DNA of 64,000 nt, from assembly GCF_008973715.1 (NCBI RefSeq), contig NZ_WBOL01000016.1, positions 26,821-90,820 of the forward strand, read 5' to 3'. The position numbers and the translations under genes are program-made. The notes below the pieces were generated by a model. It was not told the origin of the DNA, ran no database searches, and worked only from the letters and a program-made list of their open reading frames with translations. The stretch comes from Nitrincola schmidtii (GTDB lineage: Bacteria > Pseudomonadota > Gammaproteobacteria > Pseudomonadales > Balneatricaceae). This document shows, in pieces, positions 8,350 through 16,469 of this stretch (position 1 is its first letter; each line of letters begins with the position of its first letter).

Positions 8350-8365
8350 TGCAGAGGATTACCTC

Positions 8366-11300
8366 ATGTTTTCTAAAGTATTAATTGCGAATCGTGGTGC
8401 TATAGCGGTGCGCATCTTACGCAGCTTGAAAAAGCTCGGCATCGCTTCCGTTGCTGTCTATCACGAAGTAGATAAAAACAGCCTGCATGTGCAACAGGCG
8501 GATGAAGCCTGGTCGCTCGGTGATGGAAATGCGGCAGACACCTACTTAAACACCCAACGTATTTTGGACATTGCTCGAGCATCTGGCGCACAAGCCATTC
8601 ATCCTGGCTATGGGTTTTTAAGTGAAAATCCAAAATTTGTCTCTGCTTGCGAAGCATCGGGGATCGCATTTATCGGACCCACACCTGATCAAATGCTCGC
8701 ATTTGGCTTAAAACACAAAGCCAGACTCCTCGCAGAACAGGCGCAAGTTCCTTTACTTCCCGGTTCAGATCTACTGATAGACCTAGGTGATGCGCTTGAA
8801 AACGCTGAAAAAATTGGCTACCCCGTAATACTGAAATCGACAGCAGGTGGCGGCGGTATCGGCATGGAGATTTGTAAAGATTCAAGTGAGTTAACTCAAG
8901 CTTTTGACCGTGTCCGTCGACTCAGTAGTAATAACTTTTCTGATGATAGTATTTTTTTAGAAAAGTTTGTTAGCAGAGCTCGCCATATCGAAGTCCAAGT
9001 GTTTGGTGACGGTCAAGGCAAGGCTATTGCCATTGGCGAGCGTGATTGCTCAAGCCAGCGTCGTAATCAGAAAGTGGTGGAAGAATGTCCAGCACCAGGA
9101 CTGACAAATCGCCAACGGGAAGAGTTACACACCACTGCAGAGAGACTATTAGCCTCCGTCAATTATCGCAACGCAGGTACTGTTGAGTTTATTTATGATG
9201 CTGACACCGATCATTTCTATTTCCTAGAGGTTAATACACGTCTTCAGGTTGAGCATGGTGTCACCGAAGAGGTGTTTGGTATTGATCTAGTCGAATGGAT
9301 GCTTCGCCTAGCAGCTGGAGAGAAGCTGGATCTAACCCATCAAAAAGATCACTTAACGCCTCACGGGCACGCCATTCAAGTTAGAATTTATGCTGAAGAT
9401 CCATGGCTTAATTTTCAGCCAAGCCCTGGGCTGTTAAGCGAAATAGCTTTCCCAGAACAGACAGGGCTGAGAGTCGACCATTGGATTGAGAAAGGCATTG
9501 AGATTCCTGCGCTATTTGATCCTATGCTGGCAAAGATTATTCAAAAAGGTGTCAATCGTGCAGAAGCAATTGAAAAATTAACCCAGGCACTCAAGGCTAC
9601 GCGACTTTACGGAACAGAAACCAACCTAGAATATCTGATTGAACTGTTACAGGATGATCGACTGATCGCAGGAGAGATCACCACTACCTACCTGAATGAT
9701 TTTCGATACCAATCACAGCGTGTTGCCGTTATACAAGCAGGCACTCAAACGACTCTGCAAGACTTTCCGGGTAGAACGGGGTATTGGGATGTGGGGGTAC
9801 CACCCTCGGGTCCTTTCGATCAGTATTCGTTTCAGCTGGGAAATAGACTACTCGACAACCCAAAAGATGCGGTTGCACTGGAAGTCACGATGCAAGGACC
9901 CACACTGGAGTTTAGTTCAACAACTCAGGTGGTCGTGACCGGTGCAGAGATAGAGATTTTTCACAATCAAACAGCAAAAAACACCTGGGAAGTCATTAGC
10001 GTTCAGCCCGGAGATCGTCTAAAGTTGGGTCGAATCAAAACAGGAAGCAGAGCTTATCTCTGTATCGCCGGAGGTTTTGATTGCCCGAAATACCTTGGCT
10101 CTGGAAGCACGTTTACCCTGGGTCAGTTTGGTGGACACAATGGGAGAGCGCTTAGAACGGGAGATATTCTTAAACTCAAAAAGCACTCTAAACCATCCAC
10201 CCAATTAAACGTACCGCAAAATATCAGACCTAAGATCAGTCACGCATGGCAGATACGTGTCATCTATGGCCCTCATGGATCCCCTGACTTTTTCACCGCA
10301 CAGGATATCGAAACCTTTTTTACAACGGATTGGGAAGTTCACTATAACTCCAGCCGAACAGGCATCCGTCTTTTAGGCCCCAAGCCTAACTGGGCCAGAT
10401 CAGATGGCGGTGAGGCAGGCATGCACCCTTCCAATATTCATGATAATGCTTACGCGTTCGGCAGTGTCGATTTTACGGGCGACATGCCTGTCATTTTAGG
10501 GCCAGACGGTCCTTCTTTGGGTGGGTTTGTTTGCCCAGCAACCGTCATCACCGCCGATCTTTGGAAATTAGGACAACTTCGTTCGGGTGATCGTATACGC
10601 TTTACTCCCGTCAGCCTGGAAACAGCTAAACGGTTAGAAATTGCTCAAATCGATAGTATAAATCAGTTAGATGCAGTGACGACGGAGTGGCAAATCGAAC
10701 CACCCGTTACGCCAATCTTAGCAATACTTCCAGCGGATGATTTTGGCGATCAAATTACCATTAGATCTGCTGGGGATCATTTCGTCTTAGTAGAATATGG
10801 TGATCAATCTCTGGATTTAAAACTACGTTTTCGTGCACATGCTTTGATGCAAGCACTGAAATCAGCTGATTTAATCGGTATTAAAGAGCTCACTCCTGGA
10901 GTGCGCTCGTTGCAAATCCATTTTGACCCCTTACAACTGTCTCATACCGATCTCTTATTGCATTTAGAGCAGATTGAAGGTGTTCTCGCGCTAGAATTAG
11001 AGCATCTTTCAGTACCATCAAGAACTGTCTGGCTTCCACTTTCTTGGGATGATGAGGTATGCCAACAAGCCATTGAAAAGTACACACAATCTGTGCGTAA
11101 GAATGCGCCTTGGTGTCCAAGCAATCTTGAGTTCATCCGGCGAATTAATGGTTTAAACAGTATTGATGATGTTAAACAGATCGTTTTTAACGCATCTTAC
11201 CTTGTGATGGGATTAGGCGATGTCTACCTTGGCGCACCCTTGGCAACACCCATTGACCCTCGTCATCGACTGGTCACTACCAAATATAACCCCGCCAGAA

Positions 11301-11968
11301 CCTGGACGGCTGAAAACTCAGTAGGCATAGGTGGTTCTTATCTTTGCGTTTACGGTATGGAAGGTCCCGGTGGTTATCAATTTGTGGGTCGAACATTGCA
11401 GATGTGGAATCGTTATCGTCAAACCAAAGAATTTAGCAAACCTTGGTTGTTACGATTCTTTGATCAGATACGTTTTTATGAAGTTACCCAAGAAGAACTC
11501 ACTCAGATTCGACAGGATTTTCCTCAAAATCGTTACCCACTTCGTATCGAAGATGGTGAGTTTAGTCTTTCTGAATATCTGCATTTCATAGAAAAGGAAA
11601 ACGCTGATATTCAAGCCTTTACGGAAAAACGTCAGCATGCCTTTGAGAAGGAGTTAGCACGATGGCATGCAGATGGCCAATTTAACTTCACTGATGAAAT
11701 CGTGGAGGAAACGCTATCGGATGAAATCTGGCCTGAAGGAAGTGTGTTAGCTGACAGTCCGGTAGCTGGAAGTGTCTGGCAATTACTCAAACAAGCAGGT
11801 GACTTTGTCAAAGCTGGAGAGGCATTAATGATCCTTGAATCGATGAAAATGGAAATACCTATTTATGCAACAGAAGATGGAATTCTGATAGAGCATCGAG
11901 TTCAAGCGGGCAGTCGCGTGATGTCGGGACAAATCGTTAGCCTACTTCAACCCATTGAAAAACACTAA
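8366..11968 (+). CDS. Biotin-dependent urea/guanidine carboxylase
   Basis: A 1200-aa multidomain carboxylase. Residues 1-450 are biotin carboxylase (ATP-grasp glycine loop AGGGGIGME near 165, ERDCSSQRR near 230, and EVNTRLQVEH). Residues about 455-780 are the KipA-like carboxyltransferase half (AGTQTTLQDFPGRTGYWDVG, later HPSNIHDNAY and LGPDGPSLGGF), about 785-1000 the KipI-like half (GLGDVYLGAP), and the C-terminus is a biotinyl domain with ESMKME; the biotinylated lysine is about residue 1161. It is full length for the family. Enzymes beside DUF1989 pairs and guanidine riboswitches carboxylate guanidine, using ATP and bicarbonate, to give carboxyguanidine. Guanidine over urea is inferred from context; active-site residues that separate the two were not diagnosed. 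Confidence 0.93.
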   Translation: MFSKVLIANRGAIAVRILRSLKKLGIASVAVYHEVDKNSLHVQQADEAWSLGDGNAADTYLNTQRILDIARASGAQAIHPGYGFLSENPKFVSACEASGIAFIGPTPDQMLAFGLKHKARLLAEQAQVPLLPGSDLLIDLGDALENAEKIGYPVILKSTAGGGGIGMEICKDSSELTQAFDRVRRLSSNNFSDDSIFLEKFVSRARHIEVQVFGDGQGKAIAIGERDCSSQRRNQKVVEECPAPGLTNRQREELHTTAERLLASVNYRNAGTVEFIYDADTDHFYFLEVNTRLQVEHGVTEEVFGIDLVEWMLRLAAGEKLDLTHQKDHLTPHGHAIQVRIYAEDPWLNFQPSPGLLSEIAFPEQTGLRVDHWIEKGIEIPALFDPMLAKIIQKGVNRAEAIEKLTQALKATRLYGTETNLEYLIELLQDDRLIAGEITTTYLNDFRYQSQRVAVIQAGTQTTLQDFPGRTGYWDVGVPPSGPFDQYSFQLGNRLLDNPKDAVALEVTMQGPTLEFSSTTQVVVTGAEIEIFHNQTAKNTWEVISVQPGDRLKLGRIKTGSRAYLCIAGGFDCPKYLGSGSTFTLGQFGGHNGRALRTGDILKLKKHSKPSTQLNVPQNIRPKISHAWQIRVIYGPHGSPDFFTAQDIETFFTTDWEVHYNSSRTGIRLLGPKPNWARSDGGEAGMHPSNIHDNAYAFGSVDFTGDMPVILGPDGPSLGGFVCPATVITADLWKLGQLRSGDRIRFTPVSLETAKRLEIAQIDSINQLDAVTTEWQIEPPVTPILAILPADDFGDQITIRSAGDHFVLVEYGDQSLDLKLRFRAHALMQALKSADLIGIKELTPGVRSLQIHFDPLQLSHTDLLLHLEQIEGVLALELEHLSVPSRTVWLPLSWDDEVCQQAIEKYTQSVRKNAPWCPSNLEFIRRINGLNSIDDVKQIVFNASYLVMGLGDVYLGAPLATPIDPRHRLVTTKYNPARTWTAENSVGIGGSYLCVYGMEGPGGYQFVGRTLQMWNRYRQTKEFSKPWLLRFFDQIRFYEVTQEELTQIRQDFPQNRYPLRIEDGEFSLSEYLHFIEKENADIQAFTEKRQHAFEKELARWHADGQFNFTDEIVEETLSDEIWPEGSVLADSPVAGSVWQLLKQAGDFVKAGEALMILESMKMEIPIYATEDGILIEHRVQAGSRVMSGQIVSLLQPIEKH

Positions 11969-11978
11969 GGTAACTCGT

Positions 11979-13787
11979 ATGAACACTCAACTCGACACTC
12001 AAGGCTGGACGTTAAATGACTGGTTATCAGCACAACTCGCAGGGCAACCGTTAGAGCGTTTAATTACTCTAATCAGTGCACTACAGGAGCAGCACGCAAA
12101 CACAAAAGACCCAGCTTGGATTTATCTAGCGTCCCCAGAAGAGATAACCTCGCAATGGCTTGATGTTCAAAAGGCACAAGAACAAGGCCTGAAGTTACCT
12201 CTATTAGGGGTACCTTTTGCGGTAAAAGACAATATAGATCATCAAGGTTGGTTAACAACGGCAGCCTGCCCTGCCTTCGCTTACCCAGCAGAAAAAGATG
12301 CTTATGTCGTCAGTCAGTTAAAAAAAGCTGGGGCGATACTCATTGGAAAAACCAATCTAGACCAGTTCGCGACTGGGCTCGTTGGAACACGCTCACCTTA
12401 CGGAGCGGTACCGAATACATTTAATCCAAACTATGTGTCTGGTGGTTCCAGTTCTGGGTCCGCCTCCGTTGTTGCTCGCGGTATCGTTCCATTTGCGTTG
12501 GGAACAGATACCGCCGGGTCAGGCAGAGTCCCTGCTGGATTTAATAACATTGTGGGACTTAAACCAACCCGTGGCTGGCTATCGACCTCGGGTGTGGTTC
12601 CCGCCTGTCGAACGCTTGATTGTGTGTCGATATTTTCGCTGATCGTCGAAGATGCCCTGCTGGTCGCAGACATAGCAGGATCAGATCAGGATCTTAACGA
12701 CCCATTTAGCCGACCCCCATCTTCAGCGGGTGCTTTAAGCCTTCCAGCCAAACCGCGCTTTGCTATCCCCAATCGTTTGGAGTTTTTTGGTGATGATCAA
12801 ATGCAGCAAGCATTTTTATCGAGCTGCCAACAACTTCAGAAAATAGCCGATATCGAAGAAATCGACTTTAGCACCTTTGAGGAACTGGCTGCTCTGCTTT
12901 ATCAAGGTCCATGGGTGGCCGAGAGAACGCATGCCGTTGCGTCTATGTTATCTGAAGACCCAACAGCCATGGACTCGACTGTACATAAGATAGTGTCCCA
13001 AGGCGGTCAATTTTCAGCCCTAGACTTTTTCGATGCAGAGTACCGACGCCAGCAACTCAGTCGTAAGATTCAACAATGTCTTAGTCAGTATGATGCACTG
13101 ATTGTCCCGACATCGCCTACCATCAGAACCTTAAAAGAGATGGAAGATGAGCCGATTCTTTACAATAGTCAATTTGGAACCTATACCAACTTCACGAATC
13201 TGGCAGATTTAAGTGCCTTAGCCTTACCTGCAGGTTTTCGCCAAGATGGACTGCCCTCAGGAATCACCTTGATCAGCTTAGCTTGGCAAGATAGAGCACT
13301 GGCAGAATTCGGAAAACGCTGGCAGTCTCACCTGTCATTACCCTTGGGAGCAACCGGTCAAGGATTAAGAACAGAATCTAACAGGGTTCAGCCACAGCCA
13401 AATGGGACGGTAAGACTGGCGGTTGTAGGTGCACACCTAACCGGCATGCCACTTAACCATCAGCTCACTCAGCGAGGAGCAAGATTGGTTTTGGCCACAG
13501 AAACCACAGCCAACTATCGACTCTATGCACTTGCCAACACAACACCGCCAAAGCCAGGGCTTGTTAAAGCCATATCAGGAGGCTCTAGTATTCAAGTAGA
13601 AGTCTGGGATATTCCTCTTGCTCATTTCGGCTCCTTTGTTGCAGAGGTACCAGCACCATTAGGCATTGGAAATGTTACGTTAATCGACGGGTCAGAGGTC
13701 AAGGGATTTATCTGTGAAACCTATGCTCTGGATGATGCGATAGAAATTACCCACTTAGGTGGTTGGCGCAACTATCTTAAAAGTTAA
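11979..13787 (+). CDS. atzF: Allophanate hydrolase (AtzF type)
   Basis: A 602-aa enzyme hydrolysing allophanate to ammonia and CO2, the last step of urea- or guanidine-carboxylase pathways. The N-terminal amidase-signature domain has the Ser-cisSer-Lys triad: Lys83 (FAVKDNID), the SGGSSSG loop at 154-160 and the catalytic Ser near 181 (GTDTAGSGR). Residues about 450-602 form the C-terminal domain typical of full-length AtzF, with the GxxLxGMPLN-like segment. The start at ATG 11979 is preferred to 11955, which lies inside the carboxylase gene; a TAAGG site precedes 11979. A hairpin after the gene probably ends the operon. Confidence 0.93.
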   Translation: MNTQLDTQGWTLNDWLSAQLAGQPLERLITLISALQEQHANTKDPAWIYLASPEEITSQWLDVQKAQEQGLKLPLLGVPFAVKDNIDHQGWLTTAACPAFAYPAEKDAYVVSQLKKAGAILIGKTNLDQFATGLVGTRSPYGAVPNTFNPNYVSGGSSSGSASVVARGIVPFALGTDTAGSGRVPAGFNNIVGLKPTRGWLSTSGVVPACRTLDCVSIFSLIVEDALLVADIAGSDQDLNDPFSRPPSSAGALSLPAKPRFAIPNRLEFFGDDQMQQAFLSSCQQLQKIADIEEIDFSTFEELAALLYQGPWVAERTHAVASMLSEDPTAMDSTVHKIVSQGGQFSALDFFDAEYRRQQLSRKIQQCLSQYDALIVPTSPTIRTLKEMEDEPILYNSQFGTYTNFTNLADLSALALPAGFRQDGLPSGITLISLAWQDRALAEFGKRWQSHLSLPLGATGQGLRTESNRVQPQPNGTVRLAVVGAHLTGMPLNHQLTQRGARLVLATETTANYRLYALANTTPPKPGLVKAISGGSSIQVEVWDIPLAHFGSFVAEVPAPLGIGNVTLIDGSEVKGFICETYALDDAIEITHLGGWRNYLKS

Positions 13788-13807
13788 CACCTAGACGGGT
13801 ATGATTT

Positions 13808-13834
13808 CCATAGAGTCGTTTAACGACTCTGTGG
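13808..13834 (+). terminator. Probable terminator of the guanidine operon
   Basis: An 11-bp stem (13808-13818 with 13824-13834, including one G-T wobble) with a TTTAA loop lies 20 bases after the allophanate hydrolase stop. The following uridine tract is poor (GGCTTTAC), so termination may be partial. Confidence 0.5.
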
Positions 13835-13878
13835 CTTTACACCGCAATTTGAAACTAAAAAGCATATAATAATAACTA

Positions 13879-13893
13879 ATAGCTATAATCTAT
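13879..13893 (+). promoter_or_regulatory. OxyR-type binding half-site upstream of peroxiredoxin
   Basis: ATAGCTATAATCTAT matches every fixed position of the OxyR dimer motif ATAGntnnnanCTAT. A second, degenerate copy would start 7 bases later (13901-13915), as expected for a tetramer site, with about half of the fixed bases. The site is about 100 bases upstream of a peroxide-scavenging gene, which supports it functionally. Confidence 0.6.
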
Positions 13894-13994
13894 CGAAATC
13901 ATCAAACATATATACTTCAAAACTCTCTAATATTAGTCCATCATGAACTCATCAAATCACTCACACCACTAACAAATATTAGAGGTTCCAAAAA

Positions 13995-14648
13995 ATGGCT
14001 TTACGTATTAATGATATCGTACCTAATCTTGACCTAGTTACTGACCAAGGTAATTTCAAGCTTCATGACTTTATTGGCGATAGCTGGGCGATTTTGTTCA
14101 GTCACCCGAAAGACTTCACTCCAGTCTGCACCACTGAATTTGGTGCCGTTGCTCAGCTATCGGCTGAATGGGAAAAGCGCGGAACTAAGGTCATCGGTCT
14201 TTCTGTAGATGGCGTAGAAGAGCACGTTGAGTGGAAAGCGGATATCGAGAGCTTCTCTGGTGCGAAAGCCGGTTTCCCTATCATTGCCGACGAAGATCTC
14301 AGTGTCTCTAAGGCCCTTGATATGCTACCTGCTAACGCTTACCTTCCCGATGGTCGCACTGCTGCTGATTCTGCCAGCGTTCGCGTGGTATTTATCTTTA
14401 GCCCAGATAAAAAACTTCAGCTTTCTATGACCTATCCTATGTCTGTTGGTCGTAACTTTGCTGAAGTGTTACGTGCTTTAGATGCACTACAAGCAACTTA
14501 TGGCGTACCTATTGCAACACCCGCTAATTGGGTCAATGGTCAAGACGTGATTGTTGCACTGTCATTAAATGATGAGCAGGCTAAAGAGCGCTTTGGCGAT
14601 ATCGATGTTAAACTGCCGTACCTACGTACGACTAAACAACCTAGCTAA
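13995..14648 (+). CDS. 1-Cys peroxiredoxin (Prx6 family)
   Basis: A 217-aa thiol peroxidase reducing hydrogen peroxide and organic hydroperoxides. The peroxidatic cysteine is Cys45 in DFTPVCTTE, followed by the Prx6-type extended C-terminal domain. It is the only cysteine in the whole protein, so it is a genuine 1-Cys enzyme and must be regenerated by an external thiol. It is a single-gene unit: OxyR-like site upstream, ribosome site AGAGG before the start, and a strong hairpin terminator after the stop. Confidence 0.95.
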   Translation: MALRINDIVPNLDLVTDQGNFKLHDFIGDSWAILFSHPKDFTPVCTTEFGAVAQLSAEWEKRGTKVIGLSVDGVEEHVEWKADIESFSGAKAGFPIIADEDLSVSKALDMLPANAYLPDGRTAADSASVRVVFIFSPDKKLQLSMTYPMSVGRNFAEVLRALDALQATYGVPIATPANWVNGQDVIVALSLNDEQAKERFGDIDVKLPYLRTTKQPS

Positions 14649-14662
14649 CAGTAGTATCCAGT

Positions 14663-14691
14663 AAAGCCCGAAGCGTATTGCTTTGGGCTTT
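14663..14691 (+). terminator. Rho-independent terminator after peroxiredoxin
   Basis: A 12-bp stem (14663-14674 with 14680-14691; AAAGCCC pairs with GGGCTTT and one G-T wobble lies inside) with loop GTATT, followed by the T-rich ATCTTCT. Confidence 0.8.
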
Positions 14692-14733
14692 ATCTTCTGA
14701 GATCTCTGTTTTTTAGCCGAATCAGGAGTCTCA

Positions 14734-16461
14734 ATGTTAGATCAACAGAATCAAGACAAGCTCTTTTTAGTTAACAGCCTCGACGATCTTGCGACACTCG
14801 TCGATTATTCACTGCTTGATACTCTTCATTGCGACCCTGATGCTACCGACGATGGCGTTGATCATCATCCACGACAAGTTTTTTCAGGGCATTATGTTCC
14901 GGTAAAACCAACACCTATCGAAAACCCAGAATACGTTGCTCACAGTAAACTCTTTTTCGACGAATTAGGTTTTAGCAATAGTCTTGCGCAATCAGAAGCC
15001 TTTACCACGTTATTTTCTGGCAATCTAGATGATCTCCCTGAACCTATGCGCCAACAGGGTTGGGCCTGTGGTTATGCACTGTCCATTTTTGGTACCGAAT
15101 ATACTCAGCAGTGTCCTTTCCAAACCGGTAACGGCTATGGTGATGGTCGAGCTGTGTCTGTTGTAGAAGCCGTTATTCAGGGTCAACGCTGGGAAATGCA
15201 GCTAAAAGGAGGAGGAAGAACACCCTACTGTCGTGGCGCTGACGGTCGTGCCGTCTTAAGATCGAGTGTTCGTGAGTTTCTCGCTCAAGAACATATGCAT
15301 GCCTTAGGCGTTCCTACTTCACGATCCTTAACCTTGTATGTTTCAACTTCGGAAAAAGTAAAACGTCCTTGGTATTCAGAAGGCTCTCATGCCGTGAATC
15401 CCGACAGAATGGTGCTCGAACCCGTCGCCATATCGACACGTGTTGCTCCCTCCTTCATTCGTGTAGGACAACTCGAACTCTTTGGCCGTCGTGCTAGAAA
15501 AAATGAACATCCACTGGCGATGGAAGAACTTAAAGCATTAGTGCTCCATTTAATCGATCGTGAATACGCTAAAGAGATTGATTCGTCACTCGATCTCCCT
15601 GAAAAAGTGTTACGACTCGCCAAGGCTTTTCGCAATCGATTGACCTCTCTGGTCGCGAACTGGATTCGTGTTGGGTATTGTCAGGGTAACTTTAATAGTG
15701 ACAACTGTGCTGCGGGTGGCTTTACACTCGATTATGGTCCCTATGGTTTTTGTCAGGTATTTCATCCTTACTACCAGCCATGGACTGGCGGTGGTCGGCA
15801 TTTTTCTTTCTTTCACCAACCGGTTGCTGCAGAACGCAACTTTCAGATGTTTTGCAGCGCGTTGCGTCCACTATTGACCGACTATTCAGATGCCCAATCC
15901 GAACTTGAGCAGATTCACGCAGGCTTTATTGAAGAAATGGAAGTGAAGCTTGAGAAGATGTGGGCTAGCAAGTTAGGACTCAGCGCTTATGATGCTGATG
16001 TGTTTGCTGAACTCTTCCACTTGATGATGCAAACACCGGTTGATTACACGCTTTTCTTTCGAGAACTCTCCAACCTACCCAATGATCTCGATGCATTGAA
16101 GAAAAGTTTCTATACGGAGTTAAATCCTACGGCTGATATAGCTGAACTGAACACTCGGTGGTTGCATTGGTTTACGCAATGGAAAACACTGATCGAAGAA
16201 CGATGCGCTACACTCTCGAAAGATGAGCTATCTCTTCAAATGAAGCAGATAAATCCAAAATATACGTTACGCGAGTGGCTGGTTGCACCCGCATACCAAC
16301 AAGCTAGCGAAGGGCATTATGATCTGCTTCGTGAAATTCAACAGATAATGACAGCGCCTTACGATGAACAATCGATAGAGGTCGAAGCTAAATATTACAG
16401 ACTCCAACCCACTGCACTATTGGAGGTCGGAGGGTTATCTCATTACAGTTGCTCATCGTGA
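14734..16461 (+). CDS. selO: Protein adenylyltransferase SelO (YdiU/UPF0061)
   Basis: A 575-aa pseudokinase-fold enzyme that transfers AMP to protein hydroxyls, linked to redox stress. Family landmarks include [12 protein letters not shown] (about 130-141), the [26 protein letters not shown] nucleotide loop (about 157-180), [10 protein letters not shown] and the NFNSDN / LDYGPYGF metal-binding region (about 318-345). It is longer than E. coli SelO (478 aa) but within the range of the family. The protein ends in CSS; this Cys is at the position occupied by selenocysteine in human SELENOO. Location directly after a 1-Cys peroxiredoxin fits a redox role, though a terminator separates them. Ribosome site CAGGAG precedes the ATG. 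Confidence 0.93.
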   Translation: MLDQQNQDKLFLVNSLDDLATLVDYSLLDTLHCDPDATDDGVDHHPRQVFSGHYVPVKPTPIENPEYVAHSKLFFDELGFSNSLAQSEAFTTLFSGNLDDLPEPMRQQGWACGYALSIFGTEYTQQCPFQTGNGYGDGRAVSVVEAVIQGQRWEMQLKGGGRTPYCRGADGRAVLRSSVREFLAQEHMHALGVPTSRSLTLYVSTSEKVKRPWYSEGSHAVNPDRMVLEPVAISTRVAPSFIRVGQLELFGRRARKNEHPLAMEELKALVLHLIDREYAKEIDSSLDLPEKVLRLAKAFRNRLTSLVANWIRVGYCQGNFNSDNCAAGGFTLDYGPYGFCQVFHPYYQPWTGGGRHFSFFHQPVAAERNFQMFCSALRPLLTDYSDAQSELEQIHAGFIEEMEVKLEKMWASKLGLSAYDADVFAELFHLMMQTPVDYTLFFRELSNLPNDLDALKKSFYTELNPTADIAELNTRWLHWFTQWKTLIEERCATLSKDELSLQMKQINPKYTLREWLVAPAYQQASEGHYDLLREIQQIMTAPYDEQSIEVEAKYYRLQPTALLEVGGLSHYSCSS

Positions 16462-16469
16462 TCGTTAAG

